Below, piece by piece: positions 52,104 to 63,004 of a stretch of 64,000 nucleotides of DNA. Every line of letters starts with the position of its first letter. The stretch's first letter is position 1. A program made the translations under genes and the position numbers. Location of the stretch: the NCBI RefSeq assembly GCF_000821305.1, contig NZ_CCXK01000012.1, forward strand, positions 187,191 through 251,190, in the 5' to 3' direction. Source of the stretch: Clostridium culturomicium. Lineage in GTDB: Bacteria > Bacillota > Clostridia > Clostridiales > Clostridiaceae. Below the pieces are notes generated by a model. The model saw only the letters and a list, made by a program, of their open reading frames with translations, made no database searches and had not been told where the DNA came from.

Positions 52104-54506
52104 ATGCAATTTGGAGAAGAAATTAAGACCTATGAAAGAATAAGAAGTAACATGGTTGCGACTAAGGATAGAAAGAGTCAGAGAGTTCAGCTTATTTTGG
52201 AAATCTCAACATTGTTTTTGACGGCTATGCTTATTAGCAGAGTTATAATGATAAATAAATCGGCACCATTTGGAATAGCGTTTGTGTTAACTATGCTGTT
52301 ATACGGTGATAGTAAATTATCTCTTATATCTGGAGTTGGAGCTATAATTGGGTATGCTACGATAAATGGGCATTTAAGTAATACCATATTATATATAAGT
52401 GTGGTAGCAACTTTAGTTGTTATTTATCTCATTGTGAGTAATTTCTTAAAAAAAGAACTTCACAAACCAGTAATGCTGACAGTGACGGTTATAGTTGTCT
52501 GTGGCTATGTGATGCTCATGAGTGACAATACCGCAGGGATAGCGCTGGGGAATGCGGCAATAGAACTTGTTGGCATAATACCTGTTTATCTTATATTAGA
52601 GTACAGCTTAAATAATATAAGGAAGATAAAAACAAGACATTTATTTTCTAATGAAGAGATAGTTGCAATGAGTACTTTGGTGGCATTAGTTATAGCAGGT
52701 ACTTGGAATGTGGAATTTTTCAATATATCTTTGACTCCAATTTTAAGTGTGGCTTCTGTTGTTATTATTGGGTACATTTGTGGGGTGAGTATTGGATCTA
52801 CAGCTGGGGTTGCAATGGGAGTCTTGGTTGGTATGTCGAATAACAATATATTTGCTTATGCTACATTATTAGGGCTGTGTGGATTAGTATCAGGGATATT
52901 TAGAGAAGGCGGCAAAGTAATTTCTGCAATTGCTTCTTTTATTATATTCTGCATAATTAAATTTTATATTACAACTTATATGCCTATAGGTATAGATAAT
53001 TTTATTCTTGTTGAAGGTGTTCTGGCAACAGTAATATTTTTATTAATACCAAATAAGATTTATGAAGTTGTATCTAATGAAATGGATATTGAAAAGAAAA
53101 ATCAAGTTTATGAAGAAGGCTATATAAATAAGGTGAAAAATATATTTACAGAGAGATTGGACAAGTTCTCTGAAGTGTTAATAAATATGTCTTCTACTCT
53201 AACTAATTTAGCTGATAATGATAAATTGGATATGAATACAAAGAGCAGTGGGTTAGTTGAAAATTTGGCTAACAGAGTTTGTAACACCTGTGATACATGC
53301 ACGATTTGCTGGGGCAGGGAGATGGTCAACACCTATAAGGCATTTGAGGATTTAATTGAAAATGCACAAAATGGATCATCTGTATTTCCTGTTGTCTTGG
53401 AGAAGAAGTGTATGAAGAAGGGTGCCTTAATCAGAAATACGGAAGATGTTATAAATAAATTTGTTATTAATGAAATGTGGAGAAGTAGATTGGCAGAGGG
53501 GAGGGAACTTATAGCTAATCAGTTCAATAACATGGCGAAGTCTGTTGATGAAATTATGGAAGAGTTTTCAGCAGATTTTAATGAGGATAAGGGGGTAGAG
53601 AAAAAGTTAGAAAGAATATTTGAAAAGTATGATATAGAAGTAGAGGATGTATTTGTAATAAAAGATAAATTTAATAGAGCTGATATACAAATAGTAAGTG
53701 ATTCGTGTAATGGAAGAAACCTATGTGTTAAGAAGATGCTGCCACTTATAAATGAATGTGCAGAGTATCCTATGAAATTAAGAGAAAATGGGTGTAGAAT
53801 TGATCCTATCACGAAGAAGTGTACCGCTAGATTTTGTGAAGTGCCTAAATTTAATATTAAAACCAGTGTAGCTCGTGCATGTAAAGATGGTCAATCAATT
53901 TATGGAGATAATTTTGATTTTGGTGAGTGCATAGATGGAAGCTACATGATGGTGTTAAGTGATGGAATGGGCTCTGGACCACAAGCTGGAAGGGAAAGTA
54001 AAGCAGTTGTAGATTTAATAGGTAATTTTACTTCAGCTGGATTTAGCAGGACAACAGCAATCAATACTGTTAATTCCATAATGAGTTTGAAGTTTTCAGA
54101 GGAGGAAAAGTTCTCCACGGTAGACCTTAGTGCAATAAATTTATATAGTGGAGATGTAGATTTTATAAAGGTTGGCGCTGTGGCAAGTATTATTCAAAGT
54201 GGAGATACCATAGATATAGTAAAATCAAGAAGCTTACCTATAGGAGTATTAGATGAAGCAGATATTGAGATCTATAATAAGAAGGTTAAAGCTGGAGATT
54301 TGATTGTGATGCTTACAGATGGTGTTATCGACAATGATGAGGAAAATAGAGGAAGAGTTGATTGGATATTAGATTATTTGTGTAGAAACAATGATCTGAG
54401 TCCAGAAGAGATTGCTAAGGGCGTTGTAAAACTGGCTAAGGAGAGTGGGAATAACAAGGTTAGCGATGATATGACCGTAATGGTATCAAAAGTGTATAGT
54501 GCTTGA
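52104..54506 (+). CDS. spoIIE: Stage II sporulation serine phosphatase SpoIIE
   Basis: SpoIIE dephosphorylates SpoIIAA to activate SigF in the forespore and also binds FtsZ. The 800-residue protein has about ten membrane helices (residues 30-320), a central regulatory region with a cysteine-rich motif (CNTCDTCTICWGREM) and a C-terminal PP2C-type phosphatase (SDGMGSGPQAGRESKAVVDL, MLTDGVIDNDEE, SDDMTVMVSK) with the metal-binding Asp residues. I start at ATG 52104 because GGAGG is 8 bp before it; an in-frame ATG at 52086 lies upstream of that site. Confidence 0.96.
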   Translation: MQFGEEIKTYERIRSNMVATKDRKSQRVQLILEISTLFLTAMLISRVIMINKSAPFGIAFVLTMLLYGDSKLSLISGVGAIIGYATINGHLSNTILYISVVATLVVIYLIVSNFLKKELHKPVMLTVTVIVVCGYVMLMSDNTAGIALGNAAIELVGIIPVYLILEYSLNNIRKIKTRHLFSNEEIVAMSTLVALVIAGTWNVEFFNISLTPILSVASVVIIGYICGVSIGSTAGVAMGVLVGMSNNNIFAYATLLGLCGLVSGIFREGGKVISAIASFIIFCIIKFYITTYMPIGIDNFILVEGVLATVIFLLIPNKIYEVVSNEMDIEKKNQVYEEGYINKVKNIFTERLDKFSEVLINMSSTLTNLADNDKLDMNTKSSGLVENLANRVCNTCDTCTICWGREMVNTYKAFEDLIENAQNGSSVFPVVLEKKCMKKGALIRNTEDVINKFVINEMWRSRLAEGRELIANQFNNMAKSVDEIMEEFSADFNEDKGVEKKLERIFEKYDIEVEDVFVIKDKFNRADIQIVSDSCNGRNLCVKKMLPLINECAEYPMKLRENGCRIDPITKKCTARFCEVPKFNIKTSVARACKDGQSIYGDNFDFGECIDGSYMMVLSDGMGSGPQAGRESKAVVDLIGNFTSAGFSRTTAINTVNSIMSLKFSEEEKFSTVDLSAINLYSGDVDFIKVGAVASIIQSGDTIDIVKSRSLPIGVLDEADIEIYNKKVKAGDLIVMLTDGVIDNDEENRGRVDWILDYLCRNNDLSPEEIAKGVVKLAKESGNNKVSDDMTVMVSKVYSA

Positions 54507-54610
54507 TAAATTCAAATTAAGGTAGTTACAGTAGTTACAAGGTAGTTACAGATGTTTGAGAGTTTTATGGTTTTAAAGGTGGTTAAATAATTTTAATATG
54601 GGCAATTATA

Positions 54611-54647
54611 AAAATGAAGAAATGTTAACTGCATTTCTTCATTTTTG
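54611..54647 (+). terminator. Intrinsic terminator of spoIIE
   Basis: A 12-bp perfect stem AATGAAGAAATG / CATTTCTTCATT with a 7-nt loop and a T-tail. Confidence 0.9.
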
Positions 54648-54717
54648 TTATATTTATTTTAAATTTTTTGCATATGTGATATTATGACTAAAAACAATAT
54701 TTTAGGAAGTGTGTTTA

Positions 54718-56154
54718 ATGAGTGAAAATATAAATAATATATCCTTGGAAAATACCATGAATAAGGTTATAAATACTATAAATGAAAATAAAATGATTAA
54801 TGAGGGTGATGGAATAATTGTAGCTCTATCGGGTGGACCAGATTCTATGTGTCTGCTTCACATTTTACACTCATTAAGAAAGAAATATAATTTAACCATT
54901 TATGCAGCCCATATAAATCATATGCTTAGAGGAAATGAATCTGATATGGATGAAAGGGTTTGTGAAGAGTATTGTCAAAGTCTTGGTGTGGAATTCTTTA
55001 GCCGCTCTGTCGATATAGAAAAAATGGCATTAGAGCAGGGTATATCAACCGAGATGGCTGGAAGAGATGCTAGATATTCTTTTTTTGAAGAGTTAATGAA
55101 TAAAGTTGGGGCTCAAAAGATTGCAGTTGCTCATAATCAGAATGATCAAGCAGAAACAGTTTTGATGAGACTTATGAGAGGAACTGGAATTGAGGGGCTA
55201 GTTGGAATTAAACCTGTTAGAGATGAAATATTTATTAGGCCAATTATAAATGTTACTAGAACAGAAATTGAGGAATATTGTGAAACTAATAAATTACCAG
55301 CTAGAATAGATAAAACGAACTTTGAACCTATTTACTCAAGAAATAAAGTGAGATTAGAGCTTATTCCTTATATAGAGAAGAATTTTAATGGAGATATAAT
55401 AACTACCTTAAGCAGAATGTGTGAATTGATAAAAAGAGATGAAGAATTTATTCAAGAAAATGTTACCAAATATTTCGAAAAAGTCTGTGATATCAGTGAC
55501 GAAAAGGTTATAATATATAATGACGCATTTAATCTTCATCCGGCTGTGATAAGTAGGATAATACGAAAAGCGCTATTAATCTTTAAAGGTGATATAAATA
55601 ATATACAAAGTATACATATTGATAATGTGATTAAGATACAAAGATCTGAAACAGGTAAGTTTACAGTAGTGCCTAAAGGAATTGTTATTACAAACGTATA
55701 TGGCAATATCGAGATAACTAGAAAGCAGCAAAATAGGGAAATTCATAAATCTAACATAAATGAATGTTTAGAGCTTAAAATGGGAGATAATTATGTTGAA
55801 AATCTAGGTGTCAATATTAGGATAAAACAGGTATCTAATAACAAATCAATGAACTTTAAGGGAAAAGAAAATGTGAAGTATTTTAACTGTGATAATGTAA
55901 AAAATATCTCTGTGAGGGTTAGAAAAGATGGAGATAGATTTGTTCCTTTTGGAATGAAGGGCAGTAAAAAACTTAAAGATATATTTATGGACCTTAAGGT
56001 GCCTAGAGATAAAAGAGATTTTGTACCGCTGATATGTTTTGATGAAGAGATTTCATGGATTGTAGGATATAAAATAAGTGATAAATTTAAGATTCATGAA
56101 GGTGTGAAAAATATAATAGAAGTAACAGTTGAAAGGCAGGAAAAGAATGAATAA
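54718..56154 (+). CDS. tilS: tRNA(Ile)-lysidine synthetase TilS
   Basis: TilS converts C34 of tRNA-Ile(CAU) to lysidine so that it reads AUA. The 478-residue protein has the PP-loop ALSGGPDSMCLLHIL near residue 40, HINHMLRGNESDMDERVCEE, AVAHNQNDQAETVLMRLMRG and a C-terminal TilS domain (VRKDGDRFVPFGMKGSKKLK). The ATG at 54718 is behind TTAGGAAGTG; a GTG three codons earlier is less likely. It overlaps hpt by 8 bp. Confidence 0.97.
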   Translation: MSENINNISLENTMNKVINTINENKMINEGDGIIVALSGGPDSMCLLHILHSLRKKYNLTIYAAHINHMLRGNESDMDERVCEEYCQSLGVEFFSRSVDIEKMALEQGISTEMAGRDARYSFFEELMNKVGAQKIAVAHNQNDQAETVLMRLMRGTGIEGLVGIKPVRDEIFIRPIINVTRTEIEEYCETNKLPARIDKTNFEPIYSRNKVRLELIPYIEKNFNGDIITTLSRMCELIKRDEEFIQENVTKYFEKVCDISDEKVIIYNDAFNLHPAVISRIIRKALLIFKGDINNIQSIHIDNVIKIQRSETGKFTVVPKGIVITNVYGNIEITRKQQNREIHKSNINECLELKMGDNYVENLGVNIRIKQVSNNKSMNFKGKENVKYFNCDNVKNISVRVRKDGDRFVPFGMKGSKKLKDIFMDLKVPRDKRDFVPLICFDEEISWIVGYKISDKFKIHEGVKNIIEVTVERQEKNE

Positions 56155-56686
56155 GGATATTAAAGAGGTTTTGCTAACTGAAGAAGTACTAATGGAAAAA
56201 ATAAAGGAGATGGCAGCTGCGATTTCTAAAGAATATGAAGGCAGAGAATTGATATTATTAGGAATTCTTAAAGGTTCTGTAATGTTTATGTCTGATTTGA
56301 TGAAACATATAACAATACCTTGTAAAATGGATTTTATGGCAGTTTCAAGCTATGGATATGCCACTGAATCTTCAGGAATAGTAAAAATAATTAAAGATTT
56401 AGACTTTGAAATAAAGGGTAAAGATGTACTGATCGTTGAAGATATAATTGACAGCGGGGTTACTTTAAAGTACTTGATGAGTTATTTAGGTGCAAGAAGT
56501 CCTAGAAGTCTTCAAATTGCATGTTTATTAAATAAACCAGAGAGAAGAAAAGAAGAGTTAGATGTTAAGTATTGTGGATTTGATGTGCCAGATCACTTCT
56601 TGGTTGGATATGGACTAGATTATGCAGAGGTATATAGAAACCTTCCATATATAGGTATATTGCATGAAAGAGTATATATGAAATAA
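56147..56686 (+). CDS. hpt: Hypoxanthine-guanine phosphoribosyltransferase Hpt
   Basis: Hpt salvages hypoxanthine and guanine to IMP and GMP with PRPP. The 179-residue protein has LILLGILKGSVMFMSDLMKH, the flexible-loop MAVSSYG and the PRPP motif VLIVEDIIDSGVTLKYL. ATG 56147 lies inside the end of tilS with CAGGAAAAG upstream; an earlier in-frame ATG at 56129 is less likely. The tilS-hpt-ftsH order is conserved in Firmicutes. Confidence 0.97.
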   Translation: MNKDIKEVLLTEEVLMEKIKEMAAAISKEYEGRELILLGILKGSVMFMSDLMKHITIPCKMDFMAVSSYGYATESSGIVKIIKDLDFEIKGKDVLIVEDIIDSGVTLKYLMSYLGARSPRSLQIACLLNKPERRKEELDVKYCGFDVPDHFLVGYGLDYAEVYRNLPYIGILHERVYMK

Positions 56687-56856
56687 TAAATCCTTATAAT
56701 ATACAAATAGGAATATTATAAATTTAATATATCAAAGAAGTATATAAGTTAAATGGGATTAATTTACCAATAATTAATATTATAAATGTTGTAATCAAAA
56801 AATTCCTATGATAGAATTTTTAGTGATATTACGAACCGCAGAGAGGGGGGCTTTAA

Positions 56857-58863
56857 GTGAAAAAATTTTCTAGTGCAACAATCTGGTTTTTAGTGTTAAT
56901 CCTAGTTATATTATCAGCGCTATCTCTATTTAGTAGCTCTGGAACTCTTAAAGAAATTACAGTAAATGAATTTGAGCAGCATATGTCAAAACATGAGGTT
57001 TTAGAATCTCAATTGTCACCGGATGCAAATGCTGTATCAGGAAAACTAGCAGATGGCACTGAATTTACAGTCAATATAATAAAAGAGAGATACTTAGAAA
57101 TTCTTAAACAGTATCCAAACCCAAATATGAGTGAGGAGTATGAACCACCAAAAACAATGCCATTGTGGATGAGCATTTTACCAACATTACTTCTTGTTGG
57201 TATGGGAGTATTTGTTTTTGTATTGTTTATGAATCAGTCAAGCGGTGGCAGCGGTGGCGGCGGCCGTGGAGTTATGAACTTCGGAAAAAGCAAAGCAAAG
57301 ATGGCAGTACCTTTAGAAGGTGATAAAAGAATAACCTTCCAAAACGTTGCTGGAGCTGATGAAGAAAAGCAGGAACTTGAAGAAATTGTAGATTTTCTTA
57401 AAAATCCTAAGAGATATATGGAAGTTGGAGCAAGAATTCCTAAAGGCGTGCTTTTAGTAGGTCCTCCAGGAACAGGTAAAACTCTTCTTGCAAAAGCTAT
57501 TGCAGGTGAAGCTGGTGTTCCATTCTTTAGTATATCAGGTTCTGACTTTGTTGAAATGTTTGTTGGAGTTGGAGCTTCAAGAGTTAGAGATTTATTTGAA
57601 CAAGCAAAGAAAAATTCACCATGTATCATATTTATAGATGAGATAGATGCTGTTGGTAGACAAAGAGGAGCCGGCATGGGTGGTGGACATGATGAAAGAG
57701 AGCAGACACTTAACCAGCTTCTAGTTGAAATGGATGGTTTCGGTGTTAATGAAGGAATCATCATGGTTGCAGCTACAAATAGACCGGATATCTTAGACCC
57801 AGCTCTTTTAAGACCAGGTAGATTTGATAGACAAATTGTTGTTGGAGTACCTGATGTAAAAGGAAGAGAAGAAATTTTAAAGGTACACTCTAAAAATAAG
57901 CCTTTAAACGAAGATGTGGACTTAGCACTTCTTGCAAAGAGAACTCCAGGATTTACAGGAGCTGATCTTGAAAATCTAATGAATGAAGCAGCACTTTTAA
58001 CAGTTAGAGCAAGAAGAAAAGTTATAACTATGGTTGAACTTGAGGAAGCTATAACAAGAGTTATGGCCGGACCAGAGAAGAAATCAAGGGTTATTAGTGA
58101 TAAAGATAAAAAGCTTACTGCATACCATGAAGCTGGCCACGCAGTAGTTTCTAAATATCTTCCAAACTCTTATGCTGTTCATGAAATAAGCATAATTCCT
58201 AGAGGAATGGCTGGAGGCTATACACTTCACCTTCCAAATGAAGATACAGCATATACTTCTAAATCAAAGCTTAGAGATGATATGGTTGGACTTTTAGGAG
58301 GAAGAGTTGCAGAGGCACTTATCCTTGGAGATATAAGTACTGGAGCTAAAAATGACATTGACAGAACAACTGCTATAGCTAAGAAGATGGTTATGGAATA
58401 TGGAATGACTGATGCGTTAGGTCCAATATCTTTTGGTAAGGAAGATGGAGAAGTATTTATGGGAAGAGACTTTGGAAGAACCAGAGACTTCTCAGAAGAA
58501 GTAGCTTCAAAGATTGATAGAGAGATTAAGGCTCTTATAGATGAAGCATATGAAAGAACAGAAACAATTCTTAAAGACAACATTGATAAGCTTCATGATG
58601 TTGCGGGGGCTCTACTTCAAAGAGAAAAACTTGTTGCAGAAGAATTTAATGCAATAATGGAAGGTAAAACTCTTGAGCAGTATGATGCTGAAAAGCGTTT
58701 AAAAGAGCTTGCAGAGGGTAAAGGAAATCAAATGGGTAATGAAGGAGATGCAGTTGATACTGTTGCTGCTTCAAATGATGAATTTGTAATTTCAAATACT
58801 AATGGAGCTGATGAACAATCAGAGCAAAAAACTGATAATGATGATTCAATAAATAATTTTTAG
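56857..58863 (+). CDS. ftsH: Membrane AAA+ zinc metalloprotease FtsH
   Basis: FtsH degrades misassembled membrane and short-lived regulatory proteins. The 668-residue protein has two membrane helices (about residues 7-27 and 103-127), Walker A GPPGTGKT near residue 202, Walker [12 protein letters not shown], the SRH ([13 protein letters not shown]) and the Zn motif HEAGH near residue 426. The C-terminal tail is acidic, rich in Asn/Asp. The start is GTG behind GAGAGGGGGG. It has its own promoter region and terminator. Confidence 0.98.
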   Translation: MKKFSSATIWFLVLILVILSALSLFSSSGTLKEITVNEFEQHMSKHEVLESQLSPDANAVSGKLADGTEFTVNIIKERYLEILKQYPNPNMSEEYEPPKTMPLWMSILPTLLLVGMGVFVFVLFMNQSSGGSGGGGRGVMNFGKSKAKMAVPLEGDKRITFQNVAGADEEKQELEEIVDFLKNPKRYMEVGARIPKGVLLVGPPGTGKTLLAKAIAGEAGVPFFSISGSDFVEMFVGVGASRVRDLFEQAKKNSPCIIFIDEIDAVGRQRGAGMGGGHDEREQTLNQLLVEMDGFGVNEGIIMVAATNRPDILDPALLRPGRFDRQIVVGVPDVKGREEILKVHSKNKPLNEDVDLALLAKRTPGFTGADLENLMNEAALLTVRARRKVITMVELEEAITRVMAGPEKKSRVISDKDKKLTAYHEAGHAVVSKYLPNSYAVHEISIIPRGMAGGYTLHLPNEDTAYTSKSKLRDDMVGLLGGRVAEALILGDISTGAKNDIDRTTAIAKKMVMEYGMTDALGPISFGKEDGEVFMGRDFGRTRDFSEEVASKIDREIKALIDEAYERTETILKDNIDKLHDVAGALLQREKLVAEEFNAIMEGKTLEQYDAEKRLKELAEGKGNQMGNEGDAVDTVAASNDEFVISNTNGADEQSEQKTDNDDSINNF

Positions 58864-58876
58864 GAAGAAAAAGTTG

Positions 58877-58914
58877 AAACTGGCTAGTGATTAAAAACTA
58901 GCCAGTTTTTTTAT
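58877..58914 (+). terminator. Intrinsic terminator of ftsH
   Basis: An 11-bp stem AAACTGGCTAG / CTAGCCAGTTT with a T-run. Confidence 0.92.
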
Positions 58915-59106
58915 TAAAAATTAACAAATTTAATTTAAATGTGAGATACAAATTTGCTAATTATTACGGCAATGTTAAATAATTTTTTCAAGGATTAGTT
59001 TGCTTTTTTTATAAAAATACTTGTGTTATAATGGGCGTATTGGAAGACGGTTAAGTACGAAAAATAAAGTAATGATAAAAAAGCAGATAGTCAAGGAGGA
59101 ATAGTT

Positions 59107-60774
59107 GTGAAAAGTGATATTGAAATAGCACAAGATGCAAAGATGTTACCTATCGTAGAGGTTGCAAAGAAGGTTGGGTTAACAGAAGATGATTTAGAGC
59201 TTTATGGTAAGTATAAAGCAAAACTATCCTTAGACATACTTGAAAAAAGCGGGAAAGAGAATGGTAAGTTAATATTAGTTACTGCAATTAACCCTACTCC
59301 AGCAGGAGAAGGAAAGTCAACGGTTACCATAGGTCTTGGACAAGCACTTTGCAGTATAGGAAAAAATGCTGTAATAGCTTTAAGAGAGCCATCATTAGGA
59401 CCAGTATTTGGAGTTAAAGGTGGAGCAGCAGGTGGCGGATATGCTCAGGTTGTTCCAATGGAAGATATAAACTTACATTTTACTGGAGATATGCATGCTA
59501 TTACTGCTACTAACAATCTTTTATCAGCTGCAATAGATAATCATATTCATCAAGGAAATGATTTAAGAATTGACTCTAGAAGAATTGTTTTCAAAAGAGT
59601 TTTAGATATGAATGATAGAGCACTTAGAAGTATTGTAGTTGGAATGGGTGGAAAAGCCAATGGATTCTTACGTGAAGATGGATTTACAATTACAGTTGCT
59701 TCAGAGATTATGGCTATCTTATGTTTATCTAATAACTTGATGGAGCTTAAGGAAAGATTCGGAAAGATATTAGTAGCTTACGATTTAGATGGAAAACCAG
59801 TATATTGTAAGGATTTAAAAGTTGAAGGTGCAATGGCAATGCTTATGAAGGATGCTATAAAGCCTAATTTAGTTCAAACATTAGATAATACACCAGCAAT
59901 AATTCATGGTGGACCATTTGCTAATATAGCTCATGGATGCAATAGTATTCTTGCAACCAAGATGGCTATGAAGTTAGGGGATTATACAATAACAGAAGCT
60001 GGATTTGGTGCAGATTTAGGTGCTGAAAAATTCTTTGATATTAAGTGCAGATATGGTGGATTAAAGCCTGACTGTGTTGTTATAGTAGCAACAATTCGTG
60101 CTTTAAAGCATCATGGTGGAGTAGCTAAGGATAAGCTAAACGAGGAGAATGTGGAAGCTTTATCTAGAGGGGTAGTAAATCTAGAGAAGCAAATTGAAAA
60201 TATACAAAAGTTTAAGGTGCCAGTAGTTGTGGCTATTAACAAATTTATATCAGACACCGATGCTGAAGTTGAATTTATAAAGGATTTCTGCAAGTCAAAA
60301 GGTGTAGAGGTATCTTTAACTGAAGTTTGGGGTAAAGGTGCTGAAGGTGGAGTTGACTTAGCTGAAAAGGTGATTTCAACTATGGATACAAAACCAAGTA
60401 AATTTGAAGTGTTATATGAAGCAGAAAAAGGCATAGCTGAAAAGATAGAAACTATTGCAAAAGAAATATATGGTGCAGATGGTGTAGATTTTACGGATAG
60501 TGCAAGAAAGCAGATTTTAGAAATTGAAAAGCTTGGATTATATCAGGTTCCTATTTGTGTTGCTAAAACACAAAACTCTCTTTCAGACAATCCTAAGCTT
60601 TTAGGAAGACCTACAGGATTTAGAGTTTCTGTTAAAGAAGTAAAACTTTCAAATGGTGCAGGATTTATTGTAGTTCTTACAGGAACTATAATGACAATGC
60701 CGGGTTTACCTAAAGTTCCAGCAGCAAATAAAATGGATATTCTTGAGGATGGAAAGATAATCGGATTATTTTAA
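59107..60774 (+). CDS. fhs: Formate--tetrahydrofolate ligase
   Basis: Fhs makes 10-formyl-THF from formate and THF with ATP, central to one-carbon metabolism in clostridia. The 555-residue protein shows the ATP site [53 protein letters not shown] and [12 protein letters not shown] at the C-terminus. The start is GTG behind AAGGAGGAATAGTT. Single gene with its own terminator. Confidence 0.99.
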   Translation: MKSDIEIAQDAKMLPIVEVAKKVGLTEDDLELYGKYKAKLSLDILEKSGKENGKLILVTAINPTPAGEGKSTVTIGLGQALCSIGKNAVIALREPSLGPVFGVKGGAAGGGYAQVVPMEDINLHFTGDMHAITATNNLLSAAIDNHIHQGNDLRIDSRRIVFKRVLDMNDRALRSIVVGMGGKANGFLREDGFTITVASEIMAILCLSNNLMELKERFGKILVAYDLDGKPVYCKDLKVEGAMAMLMKDAIKPNLVQTLDNTPAIIHGGPFANIAHGCNSILATKMAMKLGDYTITEAGFGADLGAEKFFDIKCRYGGLKPDCVVIVATIRALKHHGGVAKDKLNEENVEALSRGVVNLEKQIENIQKFKVPVVVAINKFISDTDAEVEFIKDFCKSKGVEVSLTEVWGKGAEGGVDLAEKVISTMDTKPSKFEVLYEAEKGIAEKIETIAKEIYGADGVDFTDSARKQILEIEKLGLYQVPICVAKTQNSLSDNPKLLGRPTGFRVSVKEVKLSNGAGFIVVLTGTIMTMPGLPKVPAANKMDILEDGKIIGLF

Positions 60775-60811
60775 AATAAAACAATTAAGAATAAAATGTA
60801 ATATATTCAAT

Positions 60812-60857
60812 AAAGAGTAAGTTGATAAGAAATTGTAGCTATCACCTTACTCTTTTT
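60812..60857 (+). terminator. Intrinsic terminator of fhs
   Basis: Arms AAAGAGTAAG / CTTACTCTTT with an additional inner TGAT / ATCA pairing, followed by a T-run. Confidence 0.85.
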
Positions 60858-60951
60858 AGTTTAATAAAATTTAAAAATAGGAGTAAAAAGTAAGTTTAAG
60901 AGAAAAATAATAAAAAAGTGAAAGTTATTTTGGTATGTTAGCAATTAATTC

Positions 60952-61003
60952 TTGTTAAATTTGAAACTAGAATTTATAATACTATTATAGGATTGTATAC
61001 AAT
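60952..61003 (+). promoter_or_regulatory. Promoter with palindromic operator of the decarboxylase operon
   Basis: TTGTTA at 60952-60957, 17-bp spacer, TATAAT at 60975-60980. The perfect 12-bp palindrome ATTGTATACAAT (60992-61003) sits at about +5 to +16, where a bound repressor would block elongation. A second copy of its core, TGTATACA, occurs at 61045-61052. The pattern resembles GntR-family operators; the regulator is not in the window. Confidence 0.6.
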
Positions 61004-61113
61004 TTAGTTAAATTCACAGAAAAATGAATTGAAACTTGCATATATGTATACAAGCTTTACAGAATATGATATTATTGTATAAGGTAAAAGTTAAAAGGTC
61101 AGGAGGCAGTAAA

Positions 61114-62598
61114 ATGAATAAACTTGAAGTGTTTGATTCGCTTAAAGATACAGCACATCTTGGTGGTGGAAACGAAAAGATAGAAATGCAACACAACTTA
61201 AATAAGTTGACTGCAAGAGAAAGAATCCTAACCCTATTAGATGAAGGAAGCTTTGTTGAGGTTGGAGCTCTTATGTCTAGAAATGGTGCGGGAGTAATAA
61301 CAGGACATGGAACTATAGACGGCAGACTAGTATTTGTATATAGTCACGACTACACTGTAGAAGGTGGAACATTTACAAAAACTATGGGAAACAAGATTGT
61401 AAACATTCTTGATAAGGCTGCTAAAGTTGGAGCGCCTGTAATCCAAGTAATCGATTCAATCGGTGGAAAAGTAACTGAAGGAGTAGAATTGCTTGCATCA
61501 TATGGACAAGTATTGGGTAAATATGGGAAACTAAGCGGTGTTGTGCCAAGAATAGCTGTTGTGTGTGGCCCTTGTAATGGACTTATGTCCATATTAGCAA
61601 CAATGAGCGATGTTACAGTTGCTGTAAATGAAATAAGTGATCTAAGTGTATCATCATTAGCTAAACTTATTTCAGAAGAAAGAACATATGTAGATGAATC
61701 TATGCTAAGTGATGCAAAATCATCTAACAAAAATGGAAATGCACATATAAATGCAGCTACGGAGGAAGAAGCTTTCGAAGTAGTAAGAAAAATAGTTTCT
61801 TATATGCCATCAAATAACCTAGAGTTACCTTTAGGAAGTGATGAAGACTATAGTTTAAATGTAGCAAAAGAAAATCTTGATGCTATGTCTGAAAATGACA
61901 AGTGTTCATTAGATGAAATTTTAGTTTCTATTGCTGATGAAAACAGTGTAATAGAAATCAATAATGAGTTTGCTACTAATTTTAAAACTGCTCTTGTTAA
62001 AATCAATGGATTAACTGTTGGTGTTATATTAAATGCAGGAAATAAAGAGATAGACAATGAAGGGGCTAAGAAAGCATCAGCCTTTGTAAGACTATGCGAT
62101 AGCTTTAACATTTCTATATTAACTTTAGTTGACACTAAGGGTGCAACTGTAAGTGTAGAAGAAGAAAAGAATGGATTAGCTAAAAATCTAGGAAGATTCA
62201 TGTACTCATTAGTAGATACTAATGTTCCTAAAGTTGCTCTTATAATAGGAGAAGCTTGTGGTTTAGGTTATGAAATACTTGCTTCTAAAGATGCTGCTTT
62301 TGATGTTACAATGGCATGGCCGACTGCAAAAGTATGCTTAACTTCACCTGAAGCTTATATCAAAGGTCTTCACAGAAGTGAAATTTTTGAAAATGAGGAT
62401 CCAAGAGAAGGTGAAAAAGAAGTGGTAGCTAAGTATTATGAGGAAGTAACAAGCCCATATGCAGCTGCTGAGTGTGGAATGATTGATGATGTTATAAGAC
62501 CAAGTGAGAGCAAACAAAGAGTATTTGCTGTATTAGATATGTTACAAAGCAAAAGAGAAGTAAAATATCCTAAAGCACATGGTACTACATTAGTTTAG
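61114..62598 (+). CDS. Carboxyltransferase subunit of a biotin-dependent Na+ decarboxylase
   Basis: A 494-residue carboxyl transferase with two crotonase-type halves (LTARERILTLLDEGSFVEVG, GTIDGRLVFVYSHDYTVEGG, then GEACGLGYEILASKDA and VTMAWPTAKVCLTSPEA). It resembles methylmalonyl-CoA decarboxylase alpha (MmdA) more than oxaloacetate decarboxylase alpha, which has a TIM-barrel. But the first oxyanion region reads DSIGGKVTEG instead of DSGGARIQEG, and the second GPCNGLMSILATMSD instead of GPCAGGAVYSPALTD, so the substrate may differ. The ATG at 61114 behind AGGAGG is chosen over one 78 bp upstream. First gene of the operon. Confidence 0.87.
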   Translation: MNKLEVFDSLKDTAHLGGGNEKIEMQHNLNKLTARERILTLLDEGSFVEVGALMSRNGAGVITGHGTIDGRLVFVYSHDYTVEGGTFTKTMGNKIVNILDKAAKVGAPVIQVIDSIGGKVTEGVELLASYGQVLGKYGKLSGVVPRIAVVCGPCNGLMSILATMSDVTVAVNEISDLSVSSLAKLISEERTYVDESMLSDAKSSNKNGNAHINAATEEEAFEVVRKIVSYMPSNNLELPLGSDEDYSLNVAKENLDAMSENDKCSLDEILVSIADENSVIEINNEFATNFKTALVKINGLTVGVILNAGNKEIDNEGAKKASAFVRLCDSFNISILTLVDTKGATVSVEEEKNGLAKNLGRFMYSLVDTNVPKVALIIGEACGLGYEILASKDAAFDVTMAWPTAKVCLTSPEAYIKGLHRSEIFENEDPREGEKEVVAKYYEEVTSPYAAAECGMIDDVIRPSESKQRVFAVLDMLQSKREVKYPKAHGTTLV

Positions 62599-62610
62599 GA
62601 GGGAAATTAA

Positions 62611-62976
62611 ATGCAAGTTGGAACAACTTTAATGGAAAAACTAACGTTTTCTTTAGGCGTTGCAGGAACTGCTATGACAATAGTGTTCGGAATGCTGTTA
62701 GCACTTATGTTTATTATAAAATTCCAAAGCTTTATAATAAACGGATCAACTAAAAAAAAAAGAGTTGCTAAAGAGGGAACTAAAAGTAGAGATGAAGTAT
62801 TAACTGAAGTTGCACAAGGTGCAGAGGTTATTGATTTAAACAGTGATTGTGAGTTAGTTGCGGCAATTATGGCAGCTTTAGCAGCACATACTGGTAAATC
62901 AGCTGGACAGTTAAACATCAGAAGTATTAAGAGAGTTAATAACAATTCAAGTTGGAGAGATGCTTCTGTTAAATAA
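62611..62976 (+). CDS. OadG/MmdD-like small membrane subunit of the decarboxylase
   Basis: A 121-residue protein with one N-terminal membrane helix (residues about 13-36, [20 protein letters not shown]) and a hydrophilic C-terminal part ending [15 protein letters not shown]. This is the gamma/delta subunit type that holds the complex together and may bind the metal. The C-terminal part ([20 protein letters not shown]) matches the MmdD/OadG family. ATG 12 bp after the carboxyltransferase stop, behind GGAGGG. Confidence 0.9.
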   Translation: MQVGTTLMEKLTFSLGVAGTAMTIVFGMLLALMFIIKFQSFIINGSTKKKRVAKEGTKSRDEVLTEVAQGAEVIDLNSDCELVAAIMAALAAHTGKSAGQLNIRSIKRVNNNSSWRDASVK

Positions 62977-63004
62977 TAGAAGCTATGATGAGGAGGAAAT
63001 TCAG

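Noticed and set aside
57234..57764. A 176-residue minus-strand ORF inside ftsH
   Set aside because: It is a shadow of the FtsH AAA+ region created by codon bias; Ser/Pro-rich and without a ribosome site.
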